In this document: piece by piece, positions 37,822 through 50,400 of the stretch | How positions within the stretch are numbered: position 1 is the stretch's first letter | Layout: each line of letters begins with the position of its first letter | Origin: Tetrahymena thermophila SB210 | Taxonomy: Eukaryota; Ciliophora; Oligohymenophorea; Hymenostomatida; Tetrahymenidae | Assembly: GCF_000189635.1 (NCBI RefSeq) | Contig: NW_002476495.1 | Coordinates: 248,001-312,000, forward strand | Direction: 5' to 3' | Length of the DNA stretch: 64,000 bases | Position numbers and translations under genes: made by a program | Notes under the pieces: model-generated | The model's database searches: none | What the model was told of the DNA's origin: nothing | Seen by the model: only the letters and a program-made list of their open reading frames with translations

Positions 37822-38280
37822 TCAAATAAGAATTGCTAATAATAAAAATAATGCTATTAATGATAAAATTTTTGTAGAAGTAGTTGCAGCGGCACAAACA
37901 TTTGTTGATGACCCTGCAGGGGCAGTTTGACCATTAGAACATGCAGTACATCCAGAAGTACCACCGGAAGTACTATTGGGAGTACCATAGAAATTTGCCA
38001 TGCATTAACAAGCTGAATTATCAGATTTGAGTTAAGCATTGGAATCATAACAGGTACAACTACTGACAAGAGTACCAGTAGCAGTTGCGGCTTAAGAGTT
38101 ACTTCCTGGTGGGCATGCTGCACATCCAGAGCCACTAGCATCTGTTGAAGTTCCATAGTAGCCTGCCATACAGTAACATGTAGCTGCAGAAGAGCCACTA
38201 GCATGAGCATCACTGCAAGTAAATTGACCATAAACTGAAGCAGTTATTGCTAAAGCAATTAATAAATATTAAATTCTCAT
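37822..38280 (-). CDS. Short divergent cysteine-repeat surface protein
   Basis: The gene encodes 152 aa in one exon on the minus strand. The start is the ATG complementary to 38278-38280 and opens a signal peptide (MRIQYLLIALAITASVYG). Two and a half Cys units follow (CYCMAGYYGTSTDASGSGC, CPPGSNSQ, CQCMANFYGTPNSTSGGTSGC, CSNGQTAPAGSSTNVC). A Ser/Thr segment and a hydrophobic GPI-type tail (KILSLIALFLLLAILI) close the protein before TGA. It keeps the family plan but has its own codon choices, uses ATGGCA (Met-Ala) where paralogs have Lys-Ala or Asn-Ala, and lacks the shared upstream block. It is likely an older, independently regulated member of the family. Confidence 0.88.
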
Positions 38281-41079
38281 TTTTTTGTTAAATTTTTTGG
38301 TTATTTTAATTTTTTTGATTTAATAAAAATTATTGATATATTTATTTCAGCTTGTTTTTAAATTAAAAAACTATATTTAGAAACAAAATATATTCAAAAA
38401 AATATATATGTCTGCTTGTGTATTCAAATGCAATAACACAAACATAATTATATTTATTCTGATTGTACAAATCATTAGTTATAGTTTTTTTAAGCCTTAG
38501 ATAAAAGCCCTTCCTCTCTCTCTAAATAGTAACACTATATAACTAGCTTTACAGATTTTTATTATTATTTTATGGATTTATTAATTGTAAATTATATATG
38601 AGGTTAACAAATTTTCTTCTTTTATGTTAATTTAAAAAATTAAACATTTTTTAACTGAATTGAATTAATTATAAATTTATTTATTCAAAATAACACAAAT
38701 ATAGAGTAGATTCTCATGTGATTAAACGTGAAAAAATATTGATATAATTTCCTATTTTTTTTTTAGTTAGTATTTTATTTTTCTAATAGTTAGTTAGTTA
38801 GTTTAAAGAAATGAATCTATTTCAAAACAAAATCTCAAATGTATGTTAACAATTATTTAATTTTTATTTTTTAGGTTTTTTTCATTTTATATAGTTTTAC
38901 AAATAGTAACAACAAGGAACCATCAATCAAATTTTCAATTAAAAACAAATTATTTGTTTTTTCTTACTAAAATTAAATATTTTAAATGGAAATATTGAAC
39001 TAAACTGAGAATTGAAGTATACAGACTAAAGTTAGATTAACGTCTATACTCTTACATACAATAAGTCAAAATATTGAATTGATTATAATATAATAATTTA
39101 AATAATTGCAAAAATTATTTATACATTATATATATCTGATCAAAACTATTTAAATTTTGAAAATTTATTTATTTAATTTGAAACCTGAAATTTACTTAAT
39201 CTAACATCCTTAAAATTTCTTTCATCTAAAATCGTGAAATTTATTAATTAATAATTTAAAAATTCAGGGTTTAATTAACTCACCAGGATCTATATAAATA
39301 AATTAATCAATCAATCAAGCAAGCAAGAAATACACAAAAAACATAGAACTCCATCTTTTTAGTTTTTACATAAATAGGGAAATTTCAAATATTTTAGTGA
39401 AATATTTTCTAAAAAATTCAAAAATTGTTTCAGATTGTGTTATTTATAAATAAGTGAATTATTTGTTTAATTAGGTAGAGAAAAAACTTAAGCAAAAAAT
39501 AATAATTGTATTTCAAAAATATAAAAATACTTTTATTTAAATAATAATTATGTATAAATCTAAGTCTAAGAGTAGGTTGTGAAAATAGTAAAAAGTTTTT
39601 TCATACTTCAATCGAAGAATTAAATTTATTTTATCTTTTTGATAACATTTTTAACTAATAAAAAAATCGAATTAACAAAATACATATTTTAAATTTTTAT
39701 TCTATTTTGGGTTATCATATAAAAAACATGAGAAATTTATTTAATTGCTTGGTTTTTTTTTGTATTGATAGATTTTTTAAAGCGTAATAGAAAGATGATG
39801 AATAAGTGATTGACTTTATTTGATATATTTATAATTTTTATTCATTCATTCAACCTTTGGTTAGCAATAAGATAATTATTTGTTTACTAAAATCATAAAG
39901 AGAAAATTCTTTTAATTATTATAAAATAAAAGACAAATTATACAATTAATAAATTTCAATAAAAAGGCATTTCAAAGCATCTATAAAAGAGGAAAAAGGG
40001 GGTTTTAAATATGAATGTTTCTCAAAAAATCTAAATGTAAATTTAGTTTTTAAAAAAATGTTTAGGAATATTATAATGCCTTCATGTCATATTCATAATT
40101 AATAAAAAAATGACAGTTTTCCATTTTAATATTAAATATGAGCCTTGAAAGTAAAAAAAATCAAAGAATATAAGCCCTCTATATATAAATCTAAGTTGAA
40201 TTTTCATATGAAAATAAAGTTAATTAAAACCTGAAATCATTTAATTAATATTAAAAACTTAATTTTGGGGAAATTAACTAAAAAATTTTTTATTTTTTTA
40301 ATTTAAAGAAAAATAAATGGGAAGTATATTTTCTTGGTTTAACTATTTTTAGATCAAAAAATCAATAAATTTACATTAGAGAGATAGATAAAGTTTTAAT
40401 TATTAGATATTTTAGCACATTTATATTAAGTAAAACAAAAAATTTACTTATAATAAATAAATTTTTCTACAAAATACTTCAAAAGTAAGTAATTTGTTTC
40501 CAATTTTTAAATTTATTTTTACTTTTTACTCAAAAAATCAAATTCATTTTTTGCTAAACTCTTAATTTTATTATTTAAAAAAAAGCTAATGTAATCGCTA
40601 AGTATTTATTAAAAAACTGAATTAGAAAACAAAAAATGAAGTTTATTTTAAATAAATAAATAGAATAAATTTATGGCAATTTACTCAAGTAAAAATGTCT
40701 AAAAATTATGTTAAAAAAAAGAGTCTTATTTTTTAAAAAAATAATAAATATTAAGTAATTAATCTTACTAATATAAACAATAAATAATATTTTTTTTGTA
40801 ATATAATTATTTTTTTATTTACATAAATTTGATGTAGAGTTGATTAACTTACAGAAACACAGAGCTAAATTTAATTAATTTATTAATTTTATTACTGATT
40901 GTAGTAAATTTTTCGAATTATTATGCTCTTTGTTAGAATCCCTGCTTTTAAGATATTTAATATAATTGTAAATTTATTTTTTTTAAAATATTAGCAAAGT
41001 TTTTGAATAAGTAGATTATATTAAAGAGAGAATATTGCTCATTTTAAAAAACTATTCTTTTGTTTTAACTTAATATTAA
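38281..41079. other. Gene-free AT-rich spacer
   Basis: I see no exon-like frame here on either strand. It contains a short GTTA run (38788-38804), a CAATCAAT/CAAGCAAG patch (39306-39327), and many A/T homopolymers. The promoter of the minus-strand antigen must lie in its left end, but I see no recognisable element. Confidence 0.6.
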
Positions 41080-41815
41080 TGAATGAATTTCTAAATTTTT
41101 ATAATAGATTAAATTTCTTATTAAAATATTTAGATTTAATACTAGAAAGGCTTAAATAAGGGAGTATATAATATTATAGTAGATAATATTTTGGATAGTA
41201 GCTCGTAGTTTGAAATCAAAAAAGAATTCATGAACTTTGATTTTACTTCTATTATTTTTCTCTAATTTAAAAGTAATCAAATAGATAAAAATGCTGCCAT
41301 TTAATACAGTAATTAGTTACTACTGTCAAACTATAAATATTTCAGCTTTAAAATCATTAATGTTAACTTTTTTAGAATATAAGAAGGAAAAGTGTATGAC
41401 ATAAAATTCTAAAACATTACAAATTAAACTTAATCGCTTGCTAAATTTAAAATTATTTCAAATATGATTAATTAATTGCTACTATTTTATAGCAGACTCA
41501 TCTTAGTTAAATATAAGAGATTTATATTTAGATAGCTTACATTTATAGAAAATAGACCAGTTACAAAAGTATCAAATCCTGATAAGCTTTTTCTTTTCAG
41601 TTAAAACTAAAAAATTTGAATTTAATGCTTGTTTTGATCGATGTAACTTTAACTTATAAAAAAAATATTATTTTAAAATTGATTGAGAATTTTTATTTTA
41701 TAAATTTTTATAAAATTTTGAAAAAAAACATAACAAATAAACATATTTATTTATTTTCAAAATTTTTTTAAATTTATTGTAATCAAAATAAATATAGAAA
41801 ATTTAGTGATTATGA
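41080..41815 (+). pseudogene. Stray copy of exon 7 and the following intron of giant gene C
   Basis: The block from about 41080 matches 47820-48545. It has the end of the preceding intron (TTATTAAAATATTTAG), the whole of exon 7 (e.g. GTATATAATATTATAGTAG and TTTGAAATCAAAAAAGAATT), and part of the next intron to AAAATTTAGTGATT. Exon 7 starts at 41130. A 4-bp insertion (TAAT) near 41472 breaks the frame, and the splice donor after GATAAG is deleted. There is no flanking coding sequence. It is an orphan exon fragment of a duplicated gene. Confidence 0.9.
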
Positions 41816-41841
41816 AAAAAAATAAAAATTTATAATAATTT

Positions 41842-42159
41842 TATATTTTTAAATATGTTTTTTTTTGTTTAGGAAATTACATAATAAAAAATTTGATAAA
41901 TTTAGGTAGATCTTTCAGATAAGTTAATTTTAAAAATATTTGTTTTTTCTCATGAATTAATTAATAGATTTACCTACCTAATTGATCATTTATTTTAAAT
42001 TCAACATAATTAATATAAAGAGGGAAAATTGATAAGTGAAAAGAAACAATCTTCAAATTATCTCAGCTCAGATCTATTAATTAGTAAAATTTAAATAAAA
42101 AAAGATTTAATAAAAATAAAAATTTACAATTAAATAAAAACTAATCTTTCAAAAAAAAA
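41842..42159 (+). promoter_or_regulatory. Conserved upstream block of antigen gene 6
   Basis: TATTTTTAAATATG plus T-run, TTTAGGAAATTACATAA, GATAAATTTAGGTAGATC, AATAGATTTACCTACCTAA, AAAGAGGGAAAATTGA, CTTCAAATTATCTCAGC and AAAGATTTAATAAAA, then an A-run and the ATG. It begins within about 30 bp of the end of the orphan exon fragment. Confidence 0.7.
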
Positions 42160-43099
42160 ATGAAAGCAAATTCTTTGATACTGATTTATTTATCAGTAAT
42201 TGCTTCAGTAAACGCTGCTTGTATTGATGTTCACGCTACTGCTGGTGCCGGAGGTGTTTGTTTCTGTAATGCTGGTTATTATGGTACTTCTACTGATTCT
42301 GATCCTATTGGAGCTTGCCAATAATGCCCAAATGGAACTATTTCTGCTCTTGCCACTACTGTAGGAACTCCTGTCACCTCTTGCTTTTGCAATGATACTA
42401 ACGCTTACCTTAATAGTGGTTAATTTGATTGCTAAAAATGCAATCCTAACTACTATGGTACACCTAACCCAATTGCTGGTGGACCTAGTGGGTGTAGTCC
42501 ATGCCCAGCTGGAACAGTTTCTGCTGCTGGTTCAACTTCTATTCTTTCATGTAACAATTGCTCAGATGTTAACGCTTTCCTCAACTCCTAAACTCCACCT
42601 GTTTGCTAATGTAAGGCTAACTTCTATGGTACCCCTAATTCTTATGGCAGTAAATGTATTGAATGCCCAGCTGGAACAGTTTCTGTTGCTGGTTCAACTA
42701 CTGTTACTTCATGCAGAGCTTGCACAGATGTTAACGCTTCTCTTAACTCCTACTTGCTAATGTAAGGCTAACTTCTATGGTACTCCTACTACTTCTGGTG
42801 GTGGATGTATTACATGCCCAACTGGAACAAACTCTGCAGCTGGTTCTACTACTATTAATTCATGCACTTGCACAGATACTAACGCTTCGCTCAACTCTGC
42901 TATTCCTCCTGTTTGCTAATGTAATCCTAACTTCTATGGTATCCCTACATCTTCTGGTGCTAGCGGATGCACTATATGTCCATTGGGATAAACAGCTCCT
43001 GCTGGTTCTGTTACTAATATTTGCAAATCTGCTATAGCAACTTCCACACTCATTTTACCGATAGCTTCATTGCTTTTCTGTTTATTATTGCTTATTTGA
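42160..43099 (+). pseudogene. Frameshifted cysteine-repeat surface antigen 6
   Basis: The gene starts normally (MKANSLILIYLSVIASVNA) and reads through several Cys units (e.g. CNPNYYGTPNPIAGG, CPAGTVSAAGSTS) to SLNS at about 42750. There, compared with the paralogs, about 11 bases are missing (AACTCC then TACTTGC). Downstream units, including FYGTPTTSGGGC and the tail ATSTLILPIASLLFCLLLLI ending TGA at 43097, are intact but in another frame. In the original frame the ribosome would run through unrelated sequence. It is either a recent pseudogene or an assembly error. A corrected frame would give a normal antigen of about 310 aa. Confidence 0.82.
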
Positions 43100-43362
43100 A
43101 GTTAATTTTTTACAAAATATCATTAAAACATCAATTATTATAAAACTTAATCAATTTTTGTCTGTTAGTCAATAAATATTAATTTTAAATTCAAATAATT
43201 AGAAAATTTGTTAATTAATAATATCTTACAATAAAATTTAATGTTAAGGTAATTCTTTTATTTATTTTTTCAAAATCAACTTTCAAATTACAGTTCTTTT
43301 ATTATAAAATTTACAAAATCAAAATTTGTTAATAAAAAAGTAAAAAAATTTTCTTTTTCAAT

Positions 43363-43610
43363 AGATATTTTTTTAATTTATTAGCAAATTGAATAAAATA
43401 GAATTATTAATTAATATAGATTTCATTATTAACTACTAATTTAAAGGTTTATTTGACCATAAATTATATTTTATGGCTATTAATTTTTGAATGGATATTT
43501 TTTAATTTATTAGCAAATTGTATATAAGAGAATTGTGGGTTAATATAAATTTCATTATTAATTTTTAATTTATTTGCTTATTTGTAGATAAATTATATTT
43601 TATGGATTCT
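43363..43610. repeat. Two-unit tandem repeat of about 130 bp
   Basis: Both units contain GATATTTTTTTAATTTATTA, then GCAAATTG, AGAATT, TTAATATA.ATTTCATTATTA, and ATAAATTATATTTTATGG. Unit 1 starts at about 43363 and unit 2 at about 43493. The end of unit 2 is also shared with 35562-35680 behind antigen pseudogene 5. Confidence 0.75.
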
Positions 43611-43763
43611 AAAAACTTAAATTTGCTAATTTTTAAATTTTTAATATTTATTAAAAATGAGTTAGAATAAGAAAAAAAATGTTATTTAATTACATTAAAT
43701 TTGGTCTTTAACTTGCAAAATCATAATTTATAAAAAAATAAATCTATATAGCAAATCCTGGTA

Positions 43764-43807
43764 TTGAAATTCTACTGACTTGATATACTATGTCAGCTGA
43801 ATTTCAA
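43764..43807. repeat. Imperfect hairpin, 16-bp arms with a 12-nt loop
   Basis: The left arm TTGAAATTCTACTGAC (43764-43779) faces the right arm GTCAGCTGAATTTCAA (43792-43807). Fourteen of 16 pairs match. It could fold as RNA or mark a small insertion. It is not tied to any gene end that I can identify. Confidence 0.8.
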
Positions 43808-44481
43808 TTAATTTATATATATAAATTGAATTCTAGGTGGTTTTGATACTTTATTTTTTTAGAAAATTAATGAAATATAAATGCTGCATATTTAATTAAA
43901 AATTAACAAATAAGAAAAATTAATTAAAAACAGTTAAATTAAATTGATTAAATAATATTATATTAAGTACAGATATATGTAGATGAATAAATTATTGTGA
44001 ATATTTTTATTATTTATAATCTTATTAAAAGAAAACTCAAAAGAGATAAACAATTGCTTTCAATTTTTAAATATCATGAATTATATTTATTAGCTTTTTT
44101 ATGGATGAAAAGCAAATTATAAAATTATGAACTCTAAATATTAAATGTGAGTTATAGAAAAAAAGAATCTAAGACTGAGTAATGTGCTACCGAATGAAAT
44201 ACACCTTTAAGCGTTCTAAGATATTTATGATATTTAAAATAAAAATTTAGTAATCTTTAATAATAAGATATAATTCTGCTATTAATTTAATGATGATGGT
44301 CAGTGTAAAAATATTAATTATATGCACGGGTTGAATAAACATTGGCTTTTCTTTGATAAATAAAATTAATTTCATATAAAAATCAAGTAAAACAAATCGA
44401 TAGCATTTACATCTATTTTCTTAAATAATTAAGAATTTAAGCAATTTTTTGTATTAAAAAACACTTTATTTATTTTGTAAG

Positions 44482-47400
44482 ATGAATTTGATTTACTTAG
44501 TTTTTAAAATTAAATTCCTTTTCTTAGCATTACCAAATATATGCTAGAGCATTTAAGTACAGCAGTGTCCTGAACTATAAACGTATTAAAGTAGACTAAA
44601 TAAATATATTTTGTTAAACAGATCATTTCATTTTATTTCTATTAATAGATGTTAGAATTGCTGAAGGATATGTTATTTAGAGCTTTGTTAAAATAGCAAA
44701 AACTAACATTCTGATGATTAATACAATCCAGCAAACTAAATAAGATTCTAGCATAGTTTATTACAATGATTTATCAGTTCAATCTGGCGAGATTATTAAC
44801 GTTATTAAACGTAAATTTTCCTTTTACTCACAATCATTAAAGTAGAAATTATTTAATTGACTTAATTAATAGCTGACTATCCAATAATTAACATGATCTA
44901 TTTGGAATAATACAATAAAATTCTTGCATCTAACTAAGAAAAAGTTGTTTTAGTAGATGTTTATAATTTAAAACCAGAAAAATCAATACAATTATTGCAG
45001 ATTCAGTCAATTGAATTGATTTAAGATACTAATCTAGTCATCATAACTAAAAAATATTACTTGCTTTTAATTCTAGATCTAAAGAGTTTTGAAGTGGTAG
45101 CAACTTTGGATAGTTCTAGCAATTTTATATCTAAGGATGAAGTTCAATATTAGTCAAAGTTTTATCAATTATTCAATAAAAAATAATAAAAGTTCATTAT
45201 GACTCACTATAAATAAGTGTTTATCTCTTGGAGTTACGATCCATCTACACATAAGTGGAAATTCTTAGAAGACTTACTTAATAGTAAAATAATTTTGAGG
45301 CTAATTACTAAAATAAATATGATTTCTTCATTAATTATTTTAAAACAGCGAATGGTGATGTTAGGAAAGAAAATAAGAGTATAACAAGATTACCAAACAC
45401 AGATATATTTTTTTTTTGTGATTTAGAATACGCAATCCAAGTTATTGAAATAATAGATATAGAAACTAATGAAGTAAATTCTCTAGCAGATATCAGTAAA
45501 ATTTAAATATTTTTTATGTTATTGGTTGGTTAACTTACTAAAAATTATTTAGAATTAAATGGGTAATCTGATTCTTTGTAGCAGCTATTCAATGTAGCTT
45601 TAAAATACATTGAACTTAATGGCTAAAAAGTGCTTTTTCTTATAGCAGGCGATGATTAATACATCTATACTGCATAACTAGCTGTTGATTTAACAAAAAA
45701 AACTTTCAAAGTAGCTAAAAAGGGTTAATAATAGTTAGTAGAAGTTAAAAGAGAAGACTAAGTGTTGAGGTGGTATGACTTATAAGATGAAAGAAAGTTA
45801 GTAATTGGAAACTCAAAATAAGCAATAGTCTATGATTACTAATAGAAGTAGTCATACTATAATTTATGTAAATTTTCATTTGCTAATAATGATATTTTAT
45901 TTGAGAAAATATTCATTTAATAAGGGTATTTATCTGATTCATACAATAAGGCTATTTCTTTTACGAATAGCTAAGAGTAATAACTATATGTCTTTCTTTA
46001 GCAAAAATAGTTAGTTATTGCAGAAAAAGGAAATTTTGGAAAAGCAAAAATGACTTATTCTTTATCAAATTCACTTTTGAAAAACTACAACAGTGCTTTT
46101 CAAGTTAAGTTTTGCTAACATTGCCTGGCAATAAAAACAGTTAATGATAATCAAGAAGGAGCATTTTTAACATAGATTGACCTTTCTAAAGAATTTGAAG
46201 AATAAGTAAAATTTTATTTTATTAAAAATATTAAAATTTAAGTTATATTCTTTTTATTGCGAAGCAAAATTAATTTGAATATAACATTATTTTAATAATT
46301 TAATAGATTTTATTTACTTACCTATCTTATTTATTTTAGTAAATGGTATAATTTATAAACAACTTTTCGATGAGTTAATATTAATTTAAAAGCTGAAATG
46401 AAATAAATAATCAAAGGAATTTTTAAATGTTATAAAATCTTTTTTAATCTCAATAAAATCATTTAAATTTATTCATTAATCCATTTAATAGAATGCATGT
46501 TTCAGCATATTTATTTGAATTTAGAAATTGAAAAATATTAATAATAAATTAATTCAGATTAATTTCAAAAAATTTAAATTTTTAAGAATTTATTTTAGTG
46601 TTTTAAAAATTAATATTTTATTAATTTCTAAAAATTTAGATTTTTGATTTTAGCAATTTTGGGATAGATAATTGGAATTAATTCAGTTATATTGACTTTT
46701 TCTTTCATGACAATACTGTTTTTGCAATAGTTTCCTAGTAGGAAGCTGGATATTTATTTGTAATAATCAATTTATCATCTCAAAGCTTTTATTAGCTCTT
46801 TTCTGAAAGCGATAATGACTCAAAAAATAGCGGATTATGTTCAGTAATCTAACAAATCACTAATGACAAATATGAAATTATTGGTTTAGACAATTTAGGA
46901 TATGTTTATACTTGGAGTTTCCCAGACAATAAGATTAAATATTTTTACAAAATGAGTAAATTTATTTCAATTGTATTTAACATCGTTCATTCATTTTATA
47001 TTTTTTATACTTTAGATCAAGTAATTTAGCTTTATAAATCTTCAATTTAAAAAAATTTTTTTTAAATTAGAATAAGTGAAATAATTATTTGAACTAAATA
47101 TTTTTATTGTTAGTTAAAAATATTCTAAATCATATTTAATTCAATAAAATTCTTATTTTTTATAAATAATTAAATTAGATGATTGCTTGAATCCTTCTAT
47201 TGCAGAACTCATGAGTTTGTAAGATGGTTCAAGGAGAGTTATTGTATATTGTAAAGATGGAAATATTTTTAGTTATAACTTTGACAAAGGTACTGACTAG
47301 CAAGTAATTTGGAAATTAACTTCACAACCACTTACTATGAAAGTTTAAGCAAATTTACTTTTTTTTGGTGAAAAAGATATAGGAGACATTTTTATATTTA

Positions 47401-50400
47401 AATATGACGAATCTAAAAAAGATTTTTAGTTATTTTTGTAATTTTAGTCAGGTGTTATTAAAAATACTTTAATTTGGATAGATTTACTTAAGAATAACTA
47501 ACTTTGGATTTAATATTAATACATCAATATATTTTTTTAATTGGATAGCTGTTTTAATGACCCTAAAAACTGCTAATAGTGCTCAAAATAATTTTATTTC
47601 AACGTAACAGAAAAACCAATTTACGAAGGCTTTTATGGTTCAGGAATTAAGAATAATCCTTATTCTTCTTCTTCAATGTTTTTTTAGAAAATAGTTTAGG
47701 TATTTATTACTTTTTTATTTATTTTTTGCCTAAAAAATTGCTTAATGAAAGTAATTTTTTTGCAAAGATATTCTTCTTTTGCTATGAATTAATTCTAATG
47801 AATTTACTTCTTTTTTAGACTAGATTAACTTTCTTATTAAAATATTTAGATTTAATACTACAAAGATTTAATTAAGGGAGTATCTAATATTATAGTAGAT
47901 AATATTTTGGATAGTAGCTCGTAGTTTGAAATCAAAAAAGAATTCATGAACTTTGATTTTACTTCTATTATATCTCTATAGTTTAAAAGTAATTAAACAG
48001 ATAAAAATGCTGTCATTTAATACAATGATTAGTTATTATTATCAAACTACTAATCGTTCAGTCTTGAAAATATCAATCTAAATTTTAGTATATAAGATGG
48101 AAAATAGTGTGGCATAAGATTCTAAAATATTACAAATTAAGCTTACTTGCTTAATCTAAAAATTGTCTCAAATATGATTAATTGCTACTACTTTATAGTA
48201 GACTCATCTTAGTTAAATATAAAAGATTTATATTTAGATAGTCTATATTTTAAAGAAAATAGACCAGTTATACAAGCATCAAATACTGATAAGGTATGAA
48301 ACTATATTATTTCACAAATCTTTTTTGCTTTTAAAAGCTAAGATATTTTTTCTTTTCAGTTAAAGCTAAAAATTAGAAATTTAAAGTTTATTTTGATCAA
48401 TTTAAATTCGATTGAGATTTTTTTTTTTAATTTTTAAAAAATTTTGAAAACAAACATTACAAAAAAATAGATTTATTTATTTATTTTCAATATTTATTTT
48501 TTTAATTTTTTGTTATTAAAGATAAATATAGAAAATTTAGTGATTAATAATTGTACTCTTGGATAAGATTTCAGTGTTTTGTCTTAACTAACGGATATAA
48601 GTGCAAATTTAACTAAAGTCTAGATATCAAACAATAAGGTTTTAAATACATAGCAAAATAGCAATGTTTTATCTTCTTTATTTTCTGCTGCTTAGATATA
48701 TGCAGATAAATTAGATTTTTATAATAATGTCTTCAAAAATAAAATTATGTTTACTATTGTTTCATCTATAAAACAATAAAACCAAACTTTTACTTTCAAG
48801 GCAGTTAACATAACTAAAAATGAATTTTATTCAAGAATGCCTTACATCTTCTTTAATTCGCTTTACTCAATGCTGTACAATCCAGATCATAATTTATACT
48901 TTGAAGACATCACATTTGAAGAAAATATTATTGTTTAATAGGATAATTAGGACCTTCCAATAGCTTCTTTTATCGAAACTGATAAAATTAAACTCATAGA
49001 TATGAAGAACATCCGATTTAAAAATCACTATAATATTAAACTCATGCTTAACTAGAATACATACTAAATCTTTATTGATGGAATTTTTTGTGAAAACTCA
49101 GATGAATTTAAATAAGAAATTCCATAAAATTAGATGTTGACAGGTTGTTTTTAAATAAACGAAGCATCCTAGATTTTTATAAAAAATATCAATGTTAATA
49201 ATTTGATTGTAAAAAATTAACCCGTTATCAGTATTCAAAATTTCAAATAGGAGTATTTGATGGCTAATATAACTATTGGGAATTTCAATACAACTTCCCT
49301 TATTTAAACAGAAGCTAACCAGTATGCCAGCATGATTTAAATTAATAGCTATTTTATGGTCGATATATTTTTAAATAAATGCAATTTTACTTAAAATAGT
49401 TTAAACTCTGATAAATTTATTTTGGTGTATTCTGCAAGTGCACTTTATCTATAGAGTTATAAAGGAAACTCAAACATAACTGATTGTTACTTTTAGAATT
49501 CCTATAGTAACTCTAAATATAATTTTGTATATTTATAAAGTAAGGAGGTCTATTTGTAAAATGTTCACTTCTAGAAATCCTCATTTTTTATGGAAAGTGA
49601 TACGTTGCCTAAAAACTTTGAAGAATATTAATAATAAGGAGGAATGCTAAATTTAAATGTATAAAATTTAAAGGTTTTAAATTCTTCTTTTATTCAATCG
49701 ACTTCTTCCAAAGGATCTTTTTTCTACATAAACTCTTTTTCAAATACACTCAACATAAATTTTGAAAATACAGAATTTTCTGAAGGATTCAGCTTAATAG
49801 ATGGAGGAGCCATTTTTATCGATACAAGTGGAGCTTTTCTTGTCTTAGATTTCAAAAACTGTTCTTTCTCTGATATTTACACGCTGTCACCAAATGGAAA
49901 TTCAATAGATTTTGAGTAATTTATATTTAATTCTATTTTATTTCAAATTTATTCAAAAAATTAATTAGGAAATAATCTGAAAATTCAAGTTAACAACATG
50001 ACATATTAGCATTTTAAGATGGAAAAATTTAGAATATTTATGGAATGGAAGATAGCTATTTTTTGAAAATAAAGTCATCAAGTTTAGGATTATAAAATAT
50101 TTAATATAAACAATAAGATCAAGCAATTTCAAACTCAAAAGCTCTCAAAAAATTTAAGTCATATGATAAACATTAATTATCTGGGTTTTTTAATATTACT
50201 TAAAGTGTTTTGAAAATAAAAGGTAGTAACTTTACCAATTTATAAATGCTAAAGAGCGAAACTCCGATGCTTGTATCATCTATTTCATCTCAAATTTATT
50301 TTTAAAATGGAATAATAAAAGACTGCATATTTAGTAGCTATTTAATATTTGCTGGAGCAGCATCAAATATAATATTGGAAAATACCTCGTTTGAATCTAT

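Larger units (their letters stand above)
43100..44481. other. Spacer between antigen 6 and giant gene C
   Basis: The first 200 bp are the shared antigen 3' flank. A two-unit tandem repeat and a hairpin follow (listed separately). The last 600 bp are AT-rich with no supported gene. They must hold the promoter of gene C, but no element stands out. Confidence 0.6.

Noticed and set aside
37857..38231. Minus-strand 124-aa frame rich in Val and Leu
   Set aside because: Shadow frame of the short antigen gene at 37822-38280.
41080..41815. A separate small gene
   Set aside because: It is a copy of one internal exon of gene C with intron ends on both sides, a frame-breaking insertion and no start.
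45832..46014. Plus-strand 60-aa frame
   Set aside because: Alternate frame of exon 4 of giant gene C.
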